Shown here: positions 24,791-38,178 of the stretch, one piece after another | Numbering within the stretch: the stretch's first letter is position 1 | Layout: every line of letters starts with the position of its first letter | Assembly (NCBI GenBank): GCA_951230915.1 | Contig: OX579638.1 | Location: 11,674,696-11,738,695 of the forward strand | Reading direction: 5' to 3' | From: Antitrichia curtipendula | Taxonomy: Eukaryota > Streptophyta > Bryopsida > Hypnales > Leucodontaceae | DNA: 64,000 nt | Translations under genes and position numbers: made by a program | The notes under the pieces: model-generated | Databases searched by the model: none | The model's input: the letters and a program-made list of their open reading frames with translations, nothing else | Told to the model about the DNA's origin: nothing

Positions 24791-26708
24791 ATGGAGAGAG
24801 CCTCTTACGCGGAGACACTGAAGGAGAAACTAGAGCATGCCCCAACAGAGGCGATCCTCATCAATGACAAATGGACGGGAGAATTGGTGAGGAAAGAAGA
24901 TGAAATCGAGCCCGAACTGGTGGCGGCGGTCACAAACATGGGGCGTCACGCAGAGATCCACCCAACGATAGCCGCGGAAGGGGAACAGCTCCCGGAGGGA
25001 TATGCTCGCAGTTCGGCAGGGTTCCTAGTACGCACCACGGCTCTGGAAGTTAAAGTCGACCAAGAGCTCGTCAAGATGGAGACAGAGAGGTTGCAGAAAC
25101 ATGCGGTGGTGGCGTACTTCGTAGGAGGCAGACAATCGCCAGCTATTTTAGCAAAGTGGATCATGGAACTTCAAGCACAACTCGGAAATTGGGCAGGGTT
25201 AGCACGCGATCTAGGTAAAGGATTTTTCCAGATTCTCACAAGGCAGGCTTCAACCACACAGAAACTGCTTATGCTAACGTCACACAGATCACGATGGGGC
25301 ACGTGCATCATTCAAACATGGGCTGCAGGGTTTGATGCGAACCACCCCACCCGGGTCAAAGTTCCAACATGGGTCACAATTCGAGGAGTCCCAGCAGAAT
25401 TCCTGGTAGTCGCAAAAGGGATTGCGGAAGGATTAGGCGAGGTATTGGGCAGCGACAACCGAAATAAGTCCTCAAATGACCAAAGGTTCTGCATTGCACT
25501 AAAAACAGGACAGGGGTGGGAAACGAAGGTGGTGGTCCGGAACGACAGCAAGGGAGAAATGTGCACGATGGAAGTCGACTACAGCAACCTACCAATTCGA
25601 TGCAGGATGTGCCAATCCATCAATCACTTGATCCGCAATTGCCCAGGATTCAGGAAGACAGGGGCGAATGAAGGTGATGGATGCGACAAGGGGAATCCTA
25701 TCCCGAAAGAAATGGATGCAGCGGACTCCAGCCAAAGGAGCAAAGGCTCCAACGACGGTGCAAGCGTACTCCCCCCCCCCCCCCCCGGAACTCAAACCTA
25801 GGCAGAAACCTGCAACCCTAGGAGACAGGAACGACAGTCAAGGAAAAGAAAGGGAGATGGCGAAAGAGGCCATCAGAACGGACAGCCACGAATCAAGGAA
25901 CTCAAGGAGCGCCACGGAAGGAGAATGGCAGGTAGTAGGCAGGTCAACAAAATCGAAGAGGGCCAATTCCCCCAGACTCACCACCGAATTACCAGAATCG
26001 ACATCCGGCACTCAAAGCAGGGGCCAATCCGTAACAACAAATGCAGGGAGGCAGAGAGAACTTCCCAGGTCAGCTGCAACATCACCACGAGCCCAGGCGA
26101 CAGTGGAGGAGCAGCTACCAAGCGCACAACAACCCTCGAGGAGTAAAAATAAAGAAGTGACCGGAACTGTAAGAGCTGCACTGAAGGAAGCAACTCAAGG
26201 ACGGAGCCAAGAGGTGGCAACCACCATCTCCATGCCCAAGAATGGTCAGCAGTGCGAAAGTCAAAGAGGGCAGGACCCAAAGCAGCGGACGGTGCAGGGC
26301 GAGAGGAGATGCCCTGCAGGAACTACGTCGCAGTGTAGATCAAACGGCAAGACCCAATCTCCAGCAGCCCACCACGAACCTGACTTACGGACAGAAGTCC
26401 AACGACAAAATCTCTTTGGCCCACAAGGAGTACTACAACAAGGAAGGCAAGCCCCCTTAGTAGGAGGTGGGGAGGCAACGAACGGGGGATCAAACGCCAT
26501 ACCAGGCTCTGAACCACTGGTGGCAAGGACGATAGACCTCAACGCCCTAGCCATGGCTTCAGCATCAACAGCTCACACGGCTAGTGGAGGGGACCCCTCG
26601 CAGGCTTACCCACCAACCCTCCGGCTGAGTATAGTCGAACAGGACCACCAGATGGAGGAGCTGCACACGCCCCGAACCACACTGGGCGAAATTCCACCGG
26701 AATGTTAA
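24791..26708 (+). pseudogene. LINE ORF1, RNA-binding gag-like protein, frameshifted
   Basis: The first frame starts at ATG 24791 (MERASYAETLKEKL). It includes a region resembling DUF4283 (about residues 95-265) and a zinc knuckle CRMCQSINHLIRNC of the CX2CX4HX4C type. At 25771-25786 there is a run of 16 C bases. Frame 1 stops at 25801 just after it, while a second frame stays open through the run to 26708, rich in Ser, Gln, Arg and Pro. One or two bases gained or lost in the C run would restore a single ORF, so I treat the two frames as one protein split by homopolymer slippage. The known role of this class is binding LINE RNA. Confidence 0.75.
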
Positions 26709-26930
26709 GAAGAGTTCCGCAGGTGGCTCAAGAGGAAGCAAGATGGAAGAGCAGAGTCCCCGTAGTCCAAGGGCCGAACACCAAGCCAGGTGGTGAGGAG
26801 AGAATTAGCCTCTGAACAAAGGAGGATCCAGAGATCCATGGCGATGCTCTTGAGAAGAGAAACGCCAAGGAGAGCCTTGGGCTTCCAGAACATCAAATCA
26901 GCTCCAGCCATGCCCCCCCAACCCCAAGTA

Positions 26931-29900
26931 TGAAGGTGACAACAATTTTTCAAAACTTACAGGGTTTGAATGACCCGGCCAAATTCGAAATAGTAAGGAA
27001 CTATTACAGACCACTATTCAGAGACATCGAAGTCCTCTGTGTGCAGGAACACCACTTAAGGGGCGCCAAGCTTACCAGAATAGGCCGTTCGTTCTAGCCC
27101 CAAGCCACATTTGTTGGAGAAGAAGCGGCAATCGGCTTCGGACATGCTCTGGGGGAAGCAGGGGCCGGAAGGGGGGGGGGGGAATGTGGCTAGCACCAGG
27201 AATTGCCCACTTGGTTTCAGAGACAGGCCACAGTAGATACAGAAGAGCACAGTGGGTGCGAATGACGGGATTACCAGGGGGAGATCTCTCAATACTGAAC
27301 GTATACACTTCCACAAGCGCGATAGCCAGGTGTGAATTATGAGAAGAGTTATTGGCTTTCCTCCCCAGAAATTGCAGATGGGTGCTAGGAGGGGACTGGA
27401 ACTTTGTGGAAAAGATAGAAGACAAATCCAACTTAAACGGGAGAATTGTGACAGTGGGAGGGAGCCGTGTGTTCACGCTGCTCAAGGACGCTCTTGAGGT
27501 CGCCGACCACTTCCCACCGCAAAGCCGAATCAAGTTCAGCTTGGACAACCGCAGGAGAAACGGCTTAAGGTCTCTAGCAAGGCTCGACCGGTGTTACTCA
27601 TTTATGCAAGTAGGGGCAGGGACACACCCAGTAACGGAGTATCGCATCAGGGGCGACTGCAACCACTCCGATCACCTACCGGTGTTGCACACCATTCAAA
27701 TGTTACAGACACCGCCTAGAAAGTCCTCATACAAGATGAGTCTCTTTTTCCTCAAAGACCCTGAGGTGAAAGGAAAGGTGACGGAAATCTGGAGCGCCAA
27801 CACAGGACTGGACTTCATGGGGAAACTCAGGAGGGTGGTCAAATTTTACAAGGGCTTCTGCCTAGAAAGGGCAAAGGAGAGAAAAGCGGCAGAATTAACA
27901 CTTAGAATGCAAGTGGAGACGCTGCAAGAAGCAATCCAAAGAGACCCGCAAAACCTAGAGATTCAAGAAGAATTGGGCTCGATTGGAGAGCAGCTCAAGG
28001 AATTTGAAGAACACGCAGCGAAAGAGCAAAGGGTGAGGAGCAGAGTAAAGTGGATGAAAGAGGGGGATGGATGCACCAAAGAGTTCTTCAGGGCCGCAAA
28101 AGCACACACCGGAGCCTCCAACATCACAACTCTGGAGGACGAACAAGGCTGCACCTATGCAGAGCAAGGGAAGCTGGAGGAGCTGTGCTCTGATTTTTAC
28201 CGCAAGTTGTATGCAAGGCCGCCGCAGAGCCTAGCTCAGGGAGACGCAGCCAACGTGGCGATTGGAAGCCTGAGCAATCGACTCACAGAGACGATGCGAA
28301 CCAAGCTGAGCAGACCAATTGAGCCGGAAGAGCTTGACGAGGCCCTAAAAGCAATGGGTAGTGGAAAAGCTCCAGGTCCAGATGGGATCATAACAGAGTT
28401 CTTAAAATGCTACTGGGACACCATAAAGGGAGATTACTGGGAGATGATCTCGAAAGCAGTGGATAGGCAACGTCTGCCCCAGGGAATCACGAAAGGATTG
28501 ATTGCGTTAATTCACAAGAAGGATGACCGGAAGAAACTCACCAACTGGCGGCCAATCACTTTGTTGAATGTAGCATACAAATTGTTTGCCAAGACCCTAC
28601 AGTTACGACTCCAACCGGTACTTATGGAGATCATCGACTACGATCAAGCGGCTTTCCTCCCAATGAGGTTCATCCTCGATAACATAATGCTGACCCATGA
28701 GACGATGGCGTGGGCTGATCACACAAAGCAGCCACTGATATTTCTAAAACTCGACTTCTCCAAAGCCTACGACATGGTAGACTGGGCCTTTATGTTTAGA
28801 GCAATGGCGGCAATAGGGATCCCACAGGGCTTCGTAAACATGGCAAAGATGCTTTTCTGGGATGCCGAGGCAGCTGTTAAGGTCAATGGCTCACACTCAC
28901 CCTCATTTGCAATCGAGAGAGGGGTCAGGCAGGTATGCCCGCTCGCTCCTTACCTCTTCCTTATAGTGGCGGAGACACTCAACTCAATGATAAACGTAGG
29001 AGTGGCATCAAGGGCGATAAAAGGTATCCGTTTACCAGGGAGGAGCAGGCAACAAGTGATTGCGCAATTTGCAGACGATACGTCGTTTACATTACTTGGC
29101 GAAGAAGGGTCGGTACGAACAACAATCAAGGTACTGGACAGATTTTGCAATGGATCAGGGCTCATCCTGAATTGGCAGAAGTCATGCGGCTACTGGAAAG
29201 CAAAAGGGACACCGATCCGTCCCCAATGGACCTAGCTGCTTAATGTAGTATGGGTCGATACTGAAGAAGTAAGCAAGTTGCTTGGTACGCCGTTTGGCAT
29301 GGAACTATCCTCACAGTCGGTGGACCATTTCCTTCAAGAGAGGTCACTCTAGAAATTGTGGTATTGGTGCACAGCTTCCATCAACTCTACAGGAAGAGGG
29401 GTCATAGTGAATAGTGTGCTGCTAGCCTCAATTATGTACTTTGCTTCGATATGGGGGGGTACAAAGGCTGGCATCAAGAAGGTGACAACTGCCACCCGCA
29501 ACTATATGTGGTCCGGGACTATGCATCGTGCCCGCTCCAAGGTGGCGTGGATCCAGTGCTGTCAGACGAGGGAGGAAGGAGGGATCAATGTAGTCAATCC
29601 TCAAGATGTTGTAGTGGCACTAATGGCGAAATGGGTGGTGAAAGCATGCGAACCTGGAGACTCCAACCTCCACGTCATGCTTAGACATAGACTAAGCCAT
29701 TTTCAACCGTACCAGAAGGGCAGATGGGGACCCAGCTTAGAATTCTTTACATTGGACAAGGCCCAAGTGCACAAGGGATCCAAGGTTTGGAACCAAGTTG
29801 GGAGTGCGTGGCGCCAACTGCAGAAGGAAACCAGTCCGGTAAGGCCCAAGGTAACGGAAGAAGTGGACACGGAGGCCTTTTGGTGGTCCCCATTCCAAGC

Positions 29901-31242
29901 CACAATTGGACCCGGATTCTCGAAGAGTAGAGCCAGGGAACTCCACAACAATGGGCTCAAACAAATCCGGGATGCCAAGGCAGGGAACAGATTTCTTACG
30001 GCGGAGGAAGCGACAGATAAGTTTGGGCTGAGGCCGGATGAGAGCGGGGCTTGGAGGGCCGTCACAAGTACACTGGAACAAAGGTGGGGCTCGATGCTCT
30101 TCGCAGTCCCAACACATGCAAAGGTGAAGGAGTGGATAGGGTGGTTCTGTCCCGGTGACGTAAGATTTCCGCAGCTAGTTGTGCAAGTCCCAGAGAGTGG
30201 GGACTGTGGGGGGACGTGGATTGGCAACCCAGCACAGGTATGGCCAAGTGAGTGGGAAGCTATCAGCTTCGTGGTATTCTCCAAAGCGAGTATACTCCAA
30301 GCCTCCTCAGCTGAAGCGCGGAGTCAGAGAGATCCAAGGCAAACTGGAACGTTCCACAGAATTCGGGTGGTGTTAATCCAACGAGGACCAAAAAAAGCCA
30401 CAGTAAGATTGTACTATGGGAGGGTGGACCATCTTGCTTGGGACCCCGGCAAGACGGAATGGAAGGCGGATGACCAAACCATTCCTTTCATGGAGTACAC
30501 TGCTAAGCAAGGGAGAAAGATGCTCCTGAAAAATCATGTGGTTCCCAACCCAGTAACCAACAAGTGGGGTGGAGCTCTGCCCGCGGACTTCCAACTAAAG
30601 TGGAAAACAGTTTGGACGAAGGACCGGGTCCGGAAGGAAGCCGGGCTCTTGTGGCTAATATGGCATAGAGCTGTTGCAGTTAATGTCTGGAGGGGAAGAG
30701 TTAGTGACGAAGTGGACACTAGGTGCCCAGTCTGCACCAGAAGAGCAGAGGAAACCATTCTCCATCGCTTTTGGGAGTGCCACGCAGCCCAGATGGCCTG
30801 GCAATGGGGTATCCATATCTTGAATACGCTCATCCATGGCAAGGAAGCACAAGGACCGTGGCAAATGCTGAATTGGAGGCAAGGAATTGTCTCAGTGCGA
30901 ATCCCCCGCAAGTTCAACGCATACAAGAGGATCTGGGCCGAAATCCGCACTGTCGTGCTGTGGACTACGTGGATTCAACGTAACGACAAGGTGTTCAATA
31001 ACCAGACCTGGACGCCCGAGAAACTGCTGCAGCAGGTGTGGAGCAGCCTTATCGACTATGGTAGAATGGAATGGGCCAATGTTATCAACAAGCAACCCAG
31101 ATCGAGCAAAGTGCTACAGAACCTTAAGGACTCGTTCATCAGATGCAGGTGCAAAATTGAGATTTTTGCTAGACTTGAAGCTCGACAACCTATGTGGACT
31201 GTGGCCGGGCCGTTTAGAGGGTCGGTCTTCCAGCCGCCGTAA
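26931..31242 (+). pseudogene. LINE ORF2, endonuclease and reverse transcriptase, with several lesions
   Basis: ATG 26931 opens an endonuclease-like start (TTIFQNLQGLNDPAKF, then VLCVQEHHLRG). Lesions: TAG at 27096; a shift of frame at a 12-base G run (27171-27182); TGA at 27340; TAG at 29233; TAG at 29350. Past these, the frame holds the endonuclease motif VLGGDWNFVE, then reverse transcriptase with NWRPITLLNVAYKLFAK, LKLDFSKAYDMVDW, GVRQVCPLAPYLF and the catalytic FADDTSF (near 29068). A zf-RVT region follows with RCPVC and HRFWEC (30720-30780). These enzymes nick DNA and copy LINE RNA at the target. The order is typical of plant L1 elements. Confidence 0.85.
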
Positions 31243-31461
31243 GGACTTCCCCGACGAGCTGGGTGCGTCGTGCGACAGGGGTGGTCGGCCGTGAGAGGCT
31301 GTTTGGCTCCTCCCGGGCTTGACTCGCAGTCGTTTTGAGTCCTGTCCTGTAGTCGGTCTGGTCGGTTGCGTCGTGTGAGTCCGGTCTTGTCGCCAGGCCT
31401 TCTTTTGGCTGGTTATTTGTATTCTTTATTTTTTGCAATGAAATTCCGTTTCATTTGTGTC

Positions 31462-31490
31462 AAAAAAAAAAAAAAAAATTGAATGAAAGG
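31462..31490 (+). repeat. LINE poly-A tail and right target duplication
   Basis: Seventeen A bases (31462-31478) are followed directly by TTGAATGAAAGG (31479-31490), the second copy of the target duplication. Confidence 0.85.
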
Positions 31491-32590
31491 GACGAAGAGC
31501 TTGTGGACTTAGTCAACCCCTCACCGCCCAAGGGGACCAAAAGTGTCCTCACACAATCTAGTAGTCAATTTCAAAGTGATGTAACTTTTGCATCCGATGT
31601 TCAAATTCAACAAAACTTGTTGTGAAAGTTGCGCATACTAGTCTATTTTTTGTGTTAAATTTTGAAAGCCATCCAAGATGTACTGAGTTTTTGAAAGTCA
31701 CTCAAAGTTCACAAGTTCAATTTGAGTTCATCACCCTACATTGTGATGGCTTCAACTTTCGGGGCTTGTATCTTTTTCATCAAATTTTAGTTTTCAGTAA
31801 AATTTGTTGGATTTTGTTTCCCATAAAGTCTAATTATTGTGGTAAAATTTTCATGTCAATCCAAGTTGTTTTGAATGCTTGGGAGCAATTCGAAGTTCAA
31901 AATTCAGACATTTTTGCATTACAGTGAACTTTGACGGCTTATAACTTCTTCACACAGGGTTTGGTTTCAATAATTTTTGTTGGAAAAGTTGCGCATACTA
32001 GTCTAGTTTTTGTCATAAAAATTTCATATCAATACAAGAAGATGTGATTGACTGAGAAGCATTTTAGTAAAGGTAGGTTCAGCCATAGATGTGGTTTTTT
32101 GCTACTTTTTTCACTGTTTTTTGACATTTCAAAACACTTTTGCAAATGCAGTGAGTCAATTGAATGATTTTTTTTCCACCAAAGTGTTTGTCTTTTGGTT
32201 TTGAATCACTTTGTAGCTTAAAGTTTTTTCATTTGAGTAGGTTTAGAAATCGAATTTCACCTCCAAATGTGTTTTCAGGAAAATTTCAGCATCTTTTTTC
32301 AACACTAGAACATTATAATCTTTCAATCTATACGGTCAAATAATCCCAAATTTGATTCACACCATCTACAACATACACACTACAACATTGCACGGTTGAG
32401 ATTTTCAAAACTCACTCACATTTAGACTTATAGCACTTGAAAAGCAAGGTTGTTTTTGACATGGTTAAGCCTTGGGCGGTGAGGGGTGAACTATTTGGGT
32501 TTGGCATGTTTACTGGCTCTGGATTGAAGGGGAAGGGGAAGAACGAGGTGCATTGATTGAAGGTACATACCATGAGGGAAATTTGAGCAA
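31491..32590. repeat. Segment D7, copy 1, with internal diverged repeats
   Basis: Matches 58118-59215 closely. The first bases continue the relict exon. The rest contains about three diverged repeats of roughly 180 bp, marked by GTTGCGCATACTAGTCTA (two copies) and AAAATTTCATGTCAATCCAAG-like ends. It contains the recurring motif TAACTTTTGCATCCGATGTT. No gene is supported. It is missing from unit 1. Confidence 0.55.
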
Positions 32591-35500
32591 CTACCGAACT
32601 CAAAAAGTAAGCGAGTGCTACAAGGAGAGAAACTCTTTTGGAGTGGTGTCTCGCTTTCGATAAAAAAAAATTATTTTGCATAGAGATATTCATATATGCT
32701 CTGCCAACAAAACATTTTTTACCAACTAAGTGAAGAGCCTTCCATTTAACCTTTAAAAAAATCTAAGTATCTAGGAAGAATTAATGTGCTTTCAAAGCAT
32801 GAGGTGACCACAATCCCTAGATTCAAAGTACATATGACTCTACCTTTGAGCCTATATTCTTGGATGCTCCAATAATGTTTTAGGACCCCATCTTTCTCTA
32901 ATTTAGAATGTTAGCTAGGTTAGACAAATTTTGGATGTAGGGTATTGTATTGTTTAAAGTAATCACAATGAATTGCAATTCTTTGACCAGCGAAATCCAT
33001 TTCTACGAATTCTAGTGCAAAATGCACATTTATTGAACATAATAAACTAGGGTCAATTTTAGATACACCTACAATCAACAATTGAAAATTTATATTTTGT
33101 TCATTTTTAGTGAGACATAAAACTTATACTACGATAATCAAGTTTGTTTTTCTTAATTTTCCAACAAGGCCTAACAAAAACTAGGATAGTTAAATGATAG
33201 AAACTAGGCTCATATACTTGTTCAAAAACTTTAAGGTGGGATTTCTTTTATGCGTATGATATGAGTGTTAAATGGAGCAAAACCTAAATCATGATTGTTA
33301 ACTCTAGGGGCTCTCAAATGGACAAAAGTGATTTGACTCTATAATTGTAGAATATTATTACTTTGTTTTGTTGATATACTACATGTTCTTCTTTGAAGCT
33401 TCCTTCATGACTATCAATCGAATGAAGAATAATTTCTAGAGCATTTATCATGCACTTGGTGAGTAGTTAGGCAATTAGCAATTAAACAAATTGTAAAGTA
33501 GCTACAACCATCACCTAAGTCCTACTTGCACAAGGCAAAACAATTTTAAATTATTATTTTTAGAAAACACTGAAAAGAACAGTTTATCAAAGTACGTTTT
33601 GACTTTAGAGAGACGTAAAGGCATATTGTGTTGTGTCCTTTTGATGGTCAACCATGCTTTGTACATGTTGAAGAATGAATGATTTTCATTTGATTTCAAG
33701 TATGCAACTTTATTGGTGCTAAAGCTACATCATTGAGTTAAATTTAAGACATACTATCCAATATATTCAATACTTTGAGATTACTTTTTCTCCTTAAAAC
33801 TTGATTTTGATGTTCAAAAAGATTTCTTTTGTTTTTGAACAAAAAAATGAATCTTCTAAAGTTTTATTTCTACTCTACTTCAAAATTTTGAAAAAAAACT
33901 TTAAATAAACATTTTAGTGAAGTTTGAAGCTGAGGATCTATTATCACATTTCCTAAGTATAGATTGACACAAGAAAGTTCATTCAAATCTCTACAACCTG
34001 ATCTTCTCTACTGTGACATTCTACAATTCTACACATTTGTCTCATCATCATTGACCACATAGTCCACTTATCACACATGCAAATTGTCATTAGGATACTT
34101 AGTCATTGGGGGGGGGGGGGGGACACAAAGAAATCAAGGTGAAGTGAGAAAGTCAATGTTTCGATTTATGAAGTCAGTTTATATAAGAACTATTACTATA
34201 TAGTCACAAGTTTCTACCCATGAGTTTTTGGATAGAGTTTCATGAAAGAAATGAAAGCAACATTTCCTTTTGGAGCAATGTTTTGCAATCATTGAAGTGT
34301 TAGAGCCTGTCAATGTGCTTAGCTCATTTCCACGTTTGCTATTGAATTCCTAGTGATGTTTCACGACTCACAATTTCTTGATCAATTTGGGCAACAATTG
34401 TATTGGTTGGATTTTGGTGAAAGAAATGGTTGTTGCCATTTCAATGAGGGGTTTGATCAGTATTTTTGTCTAATTTTCAAGAAGTACCTAATTGTTTCTT
34501 CAATACTCGTGTCATACTTGGGTGATACCTGGTGATATCTATATCAAAATTAGATGATTTGGAGAGAAAATATGTCTATTGGTCTTAAAATACAATAGCA
34601 ATTTGTCTATTTTGACCACCTAAAATAAAAAAAATCTTTACAAAAACTAGCCAACATCTTTTGGCTATAGCCAATTGACAGAAAAATATGCATATAAAAA
34701 ATGTTAGATTTGTTCAAAGAGAGCACAAGTATGCCAATTCTTCTGACTAGTGATTCTCTCAAAAACTACTTTCATTTCAATGACTACGGTGCTTTGTAAG
34801 CTCCACCCAAATCTAAAAAATGATTAGAATGCTGTGAAGTTTTAGTTGAGTATTTTCAACTCTCTTAGCTTTCATTGAGCACATAATGGTCAACATTTCA
34901 AAATAATCTCACTAAATGTGCTTCTCCAAAGTGTGATGCCATGTTTCTCCATTGATCCAAAAAAAGCTCTAAACTTAAATATCTACTAAATCATGTAGTC
35001 AAATAATGTGAATATTTTTTGAACTCTTCACTTTTAGTATGAACTACATGATTGTGTGGTTACATTCTATCTAATCTTGTTTAAGATGTTGGTGGCCTAT
35101 TTGATAACCCCATTGGAGTCATTACATGTTAATCCATGTGTGTTTAATCCACCGTTTTATAATTTTATAATCCTGTTAAATACCATTACAGTAAAAAAAT
35201 TATTGTTGAAAAGAACATAAAGTGTCTAATATGAATCTAATGAAAAATGATTAATTAATAGAGGAAAACAATGATGTTTTTGCAATCAATTCTTTTATTT
35301 ATTTGTACAAAATGATATAAAACAAATTTCACGCTCTGAAAATAAAAATTAAATTTTGATAAATTTTCAAAATGAATTATTTCAAAGCTGATTAAACAAA
35401 GATCGAAATTGATTTTTAGTTTTGGTTGTACAAATAAATCTTTATCATGATGTTGGACATCTTCTCTTCTAATGACCAATTCAACAAAAATTTAGAAGTC

Positions 35501-35880
35501 ATATTTTTTTTTGCGCCTCTATATTTTGTCTTATAGCCAAGGAAGAGAGGATTTAACAAAAAAAAAGCGTCAAGGAGGAGGGTAGAGCCCAATGAAGAGG
35601 CACTTTTCACATGGAATCCTTAATGACAAGGAACATTGCTCGACGTAAATTGTTTGGGGAAAATCCCCCCCCCCCCCCAAATCCATACCTTAAGTTTTTT
35701 TGTTTGTTTTTTTGTTACTTTAAGATCTCTCAAACCATGCATACCTAATTGCGTTCTTGGTACCATTGGAAAGCCTTGACCATTTAGAGGTGCATGGGCT
35801 TTGTCACATTGTACTTGGACATACAACATGAAAGTTATTGAATTTCAAATATTTTAAGAATTCAAAAATTGAATTAAATT
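32591..35880. repeat. Segment D8, copy 2
   Basis: Matches 59216-62820 closely but lacks about 311 bp (corresponding to 60612-60922) at 33980. Unit 1 keeps that stretch, so this is a deletion in unit 2. It contains a 15-base G run (34108-34122) and a 14-base C run (35665-35678), whose lengths differ in unit 3. No gene is supported. Confidence 0.6.
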
Positions 35881-36721
35881 GTCTTTTATTAGAAGAAAAA
35901 TACAGATTTCATTTCGGATGTCCAAATGCCACAAAACAAAGCCCCTGCACTCCTTTGGGCATAAAGAATATAATGAATTTTAAATTTTTTACATATTAGA
36001 AATTTATCTTTACTTTTATCAGGGAGAGCATGCCACCTCAAAATTAGGCAGACAGCTGAACCACAGTGTAATAGACCAATCTCACATTTGCAGATAAGGG
36101 TGTATATATGGAGACACACTTTGTGATGATAAACGATATACGATGCATAGGTTTTGTAAACACCAATATCCATTCTAATTTGGATGTCTTTGGAGGCTCT
36201 GGCACAGACTCAAGTGCGTATTGAAAGCATTTTGCAAGTGGATTGGCAGGATTGGCTATTTGGCAAATGCAGTCACAAGGTCAGTAAATTCTTGCACATT
36301 TGTAATCTCCTTAGAGGCCTTGCAAGTAAATGGAGTCACAGAGTCAAGTGCATTTAGCAAGCTCTTTGTAGTATAGTAGCAACATCTATAACATATGCAA
36401 CGTACAAATGTAGTCACAAGCTCAGGTATGTTTCGTTAGCTCTTTTTTCAACACAACTATAGCATTTGCAGCCTACAAAAGTATGTGTAGGCTCTGCAAA
36501 TTCTTTGCAGTTGCTAGCACTTTAGAGACGATGAAACAAAAAAACTGAATACATCTGATTGGCTTACTTTTCTGTAATATCTGAATCCCATGTCCTTGCA
36601 ATCTCATCAAAATCCGAGTACAAGAGACTCAAGTGTGGATCACTGTGATTTCACCACAAAGTTTATGCTTATGTTCGCAAGAACGAACAAATTGTCCGCA
36701 AAGCATCCCAACAATCCCTAA
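35881..36721. repeat. Segment D9, copy 1
   Basis: Almost identical to 62821-63659. It has phrases such as AGTCACAAG and CTTGCAAGTAAATGGAGTC but no convincing coding frame. The last 60 bases are also found at 45779-45838, where they run on without the Harbinger insertion. Confidence 0.6.
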
Positions 36722-38178
36722 AGGTATGTTCCCACTTGGTGTTAGGGGACTGTTGGTAGAGCAGTAAACAGGTGGTGCATTCCCACTACAGGGAGTGGTT
36801 GTCTGCCGAACCTAGGTGGCTGTTGATGTGGCAAGTGCAAAGAGCATGATTAAGGCCTCTTTCTTATGTAATTTTAGAGGCCCACCATTGCTTGTGCAGT
36901 CGTGTGTAGGACAGTGAACATCTTCTGGACATGTAGATTTCGTATTGTACAGACTGTTCTTAATTACATGGTGGGCTCATACTGGCATTAAGGAAGGAAC
37001 GCCAAAGCACTTATCCTTCTTGTAAGTGATGGTAGGCCCAGTGCCCAAGGACAACGTCGTCAGAGCCGTTGCTTGCAATAGTAGTAGTAGTGACGAAGCT
37101 TGGTTTTGTCAATTATGTGTTCAAAAGTGGAACAGTGCAGGTTCATGGAGTTCTGTTGTGCAGTTGCAATTCAGATCTAGCTTTAAATGTTTTGGCAGTG
37201 CTGATTTTCAAAGTGTCCAGGAGGTGTTACTTTTCTATTACTGTAAATAGTGATGTATGACACTGTGATTGCGGAGTGGCGTCGGTGACAGTCTTCAAAG
37301 TTCTCTGTTGTGCCCATATGGTGACTTCATCGAGGACCATGAAAAATCATCATGCTCCTCCGCAGTTGGCGACACCCATCCGGCCGACACCAATTCCCAT
37401 TCAACGTAAGCATTTCTTTGCATTATGAAGTGGATGTCAATTTTAGCTGTCGTATTCTTCCGTAGAGTGGATTGCCACTGAGTACCTGCACAAAACAAAC
37501 AATACTCCGATGCCTCAATGAGTACACCAGTCTCAGTAGTTTTACTAGAAATTCCAAATTCGGGTCAATACATGTACACGTAGTGCAGCATTTTGATAGT
37601 CATTATGTCCAAAGACTGAGCTCATTCAGTGAGTCCCAACGTAGAGGATCCTGTTTCAGTAGGTGAAATGCGAACCTAGAGCACATTCAAAGTGGACTGT
37701 GTTCCCCTACTAAGGAAGAACGTGCAGTGCCGATTCCGGACTTCCGTGCACAATCCATTGTATAGGGACCTCAGTACACGAAATGCGTCTTTCATGACTT
37801 CACTGCCGAATTGCATTATTCAGAAATTGAAATGCGTATGGTGCTTCATACCTTCACATCATGCAGCGTATCGTTTGCAAACATGATTTGTAGATGATCT
37901 TACCATTTTCTGAAAATTGTAACAGAATGTCATGTTCACCTCCGTCTGCAGCTTCGATGTGATGTCGTCGCTCCTGCATCGTGAAAGAAGTTGGTCTCCC
38001 TCTGTATTAGGAAGTCCTTGTAGTCGGTTTCCTCCTACATATGTCAATGAAGTATTTTGCACCGTAAATAACTCTACAGTGACTGCAGAACGCTGGACTT
38101 CTTTTCCTGCATTTTCAATTACAATGAAACGAAATTGAACGTACCTGTCTATTCTCACTGACTGTTTGTGAACATGCA

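Larger units (their letters stand above)
24537..31478 (+). mobile_element. L1-like LINE retrotransposon, full length but decayed
   Basis: A 6942-bp insertion with 12-bp target duplications, a 5' UTR of about 250 bp, ORF1 (24791-26708), ORF2 (26931-31242), a 3' UTR and a 17-base poly-A tail. ORF1 is of the DUF4283/CCHC type and ORF2 has endonuclease, reverse transcriptase and zf-RVT regions, as in plant L1-clade elements. It is visibly more GC-rich than the DNA around it. The clean target duplication and its absence from unit 3 show that it arrived after units 2 and 3 separated. Both ORFs carry disabling changes, so this copy could not move by itself. Confidence 0.9.

Noticed and set aside
36740..36800. 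A tRNA-like look around GGTAGAGCAGTAAACAGG
   Set aside because: No cloverleaf with matching acceptor and T arms can be formed; it lies just inside the Harbinger end.
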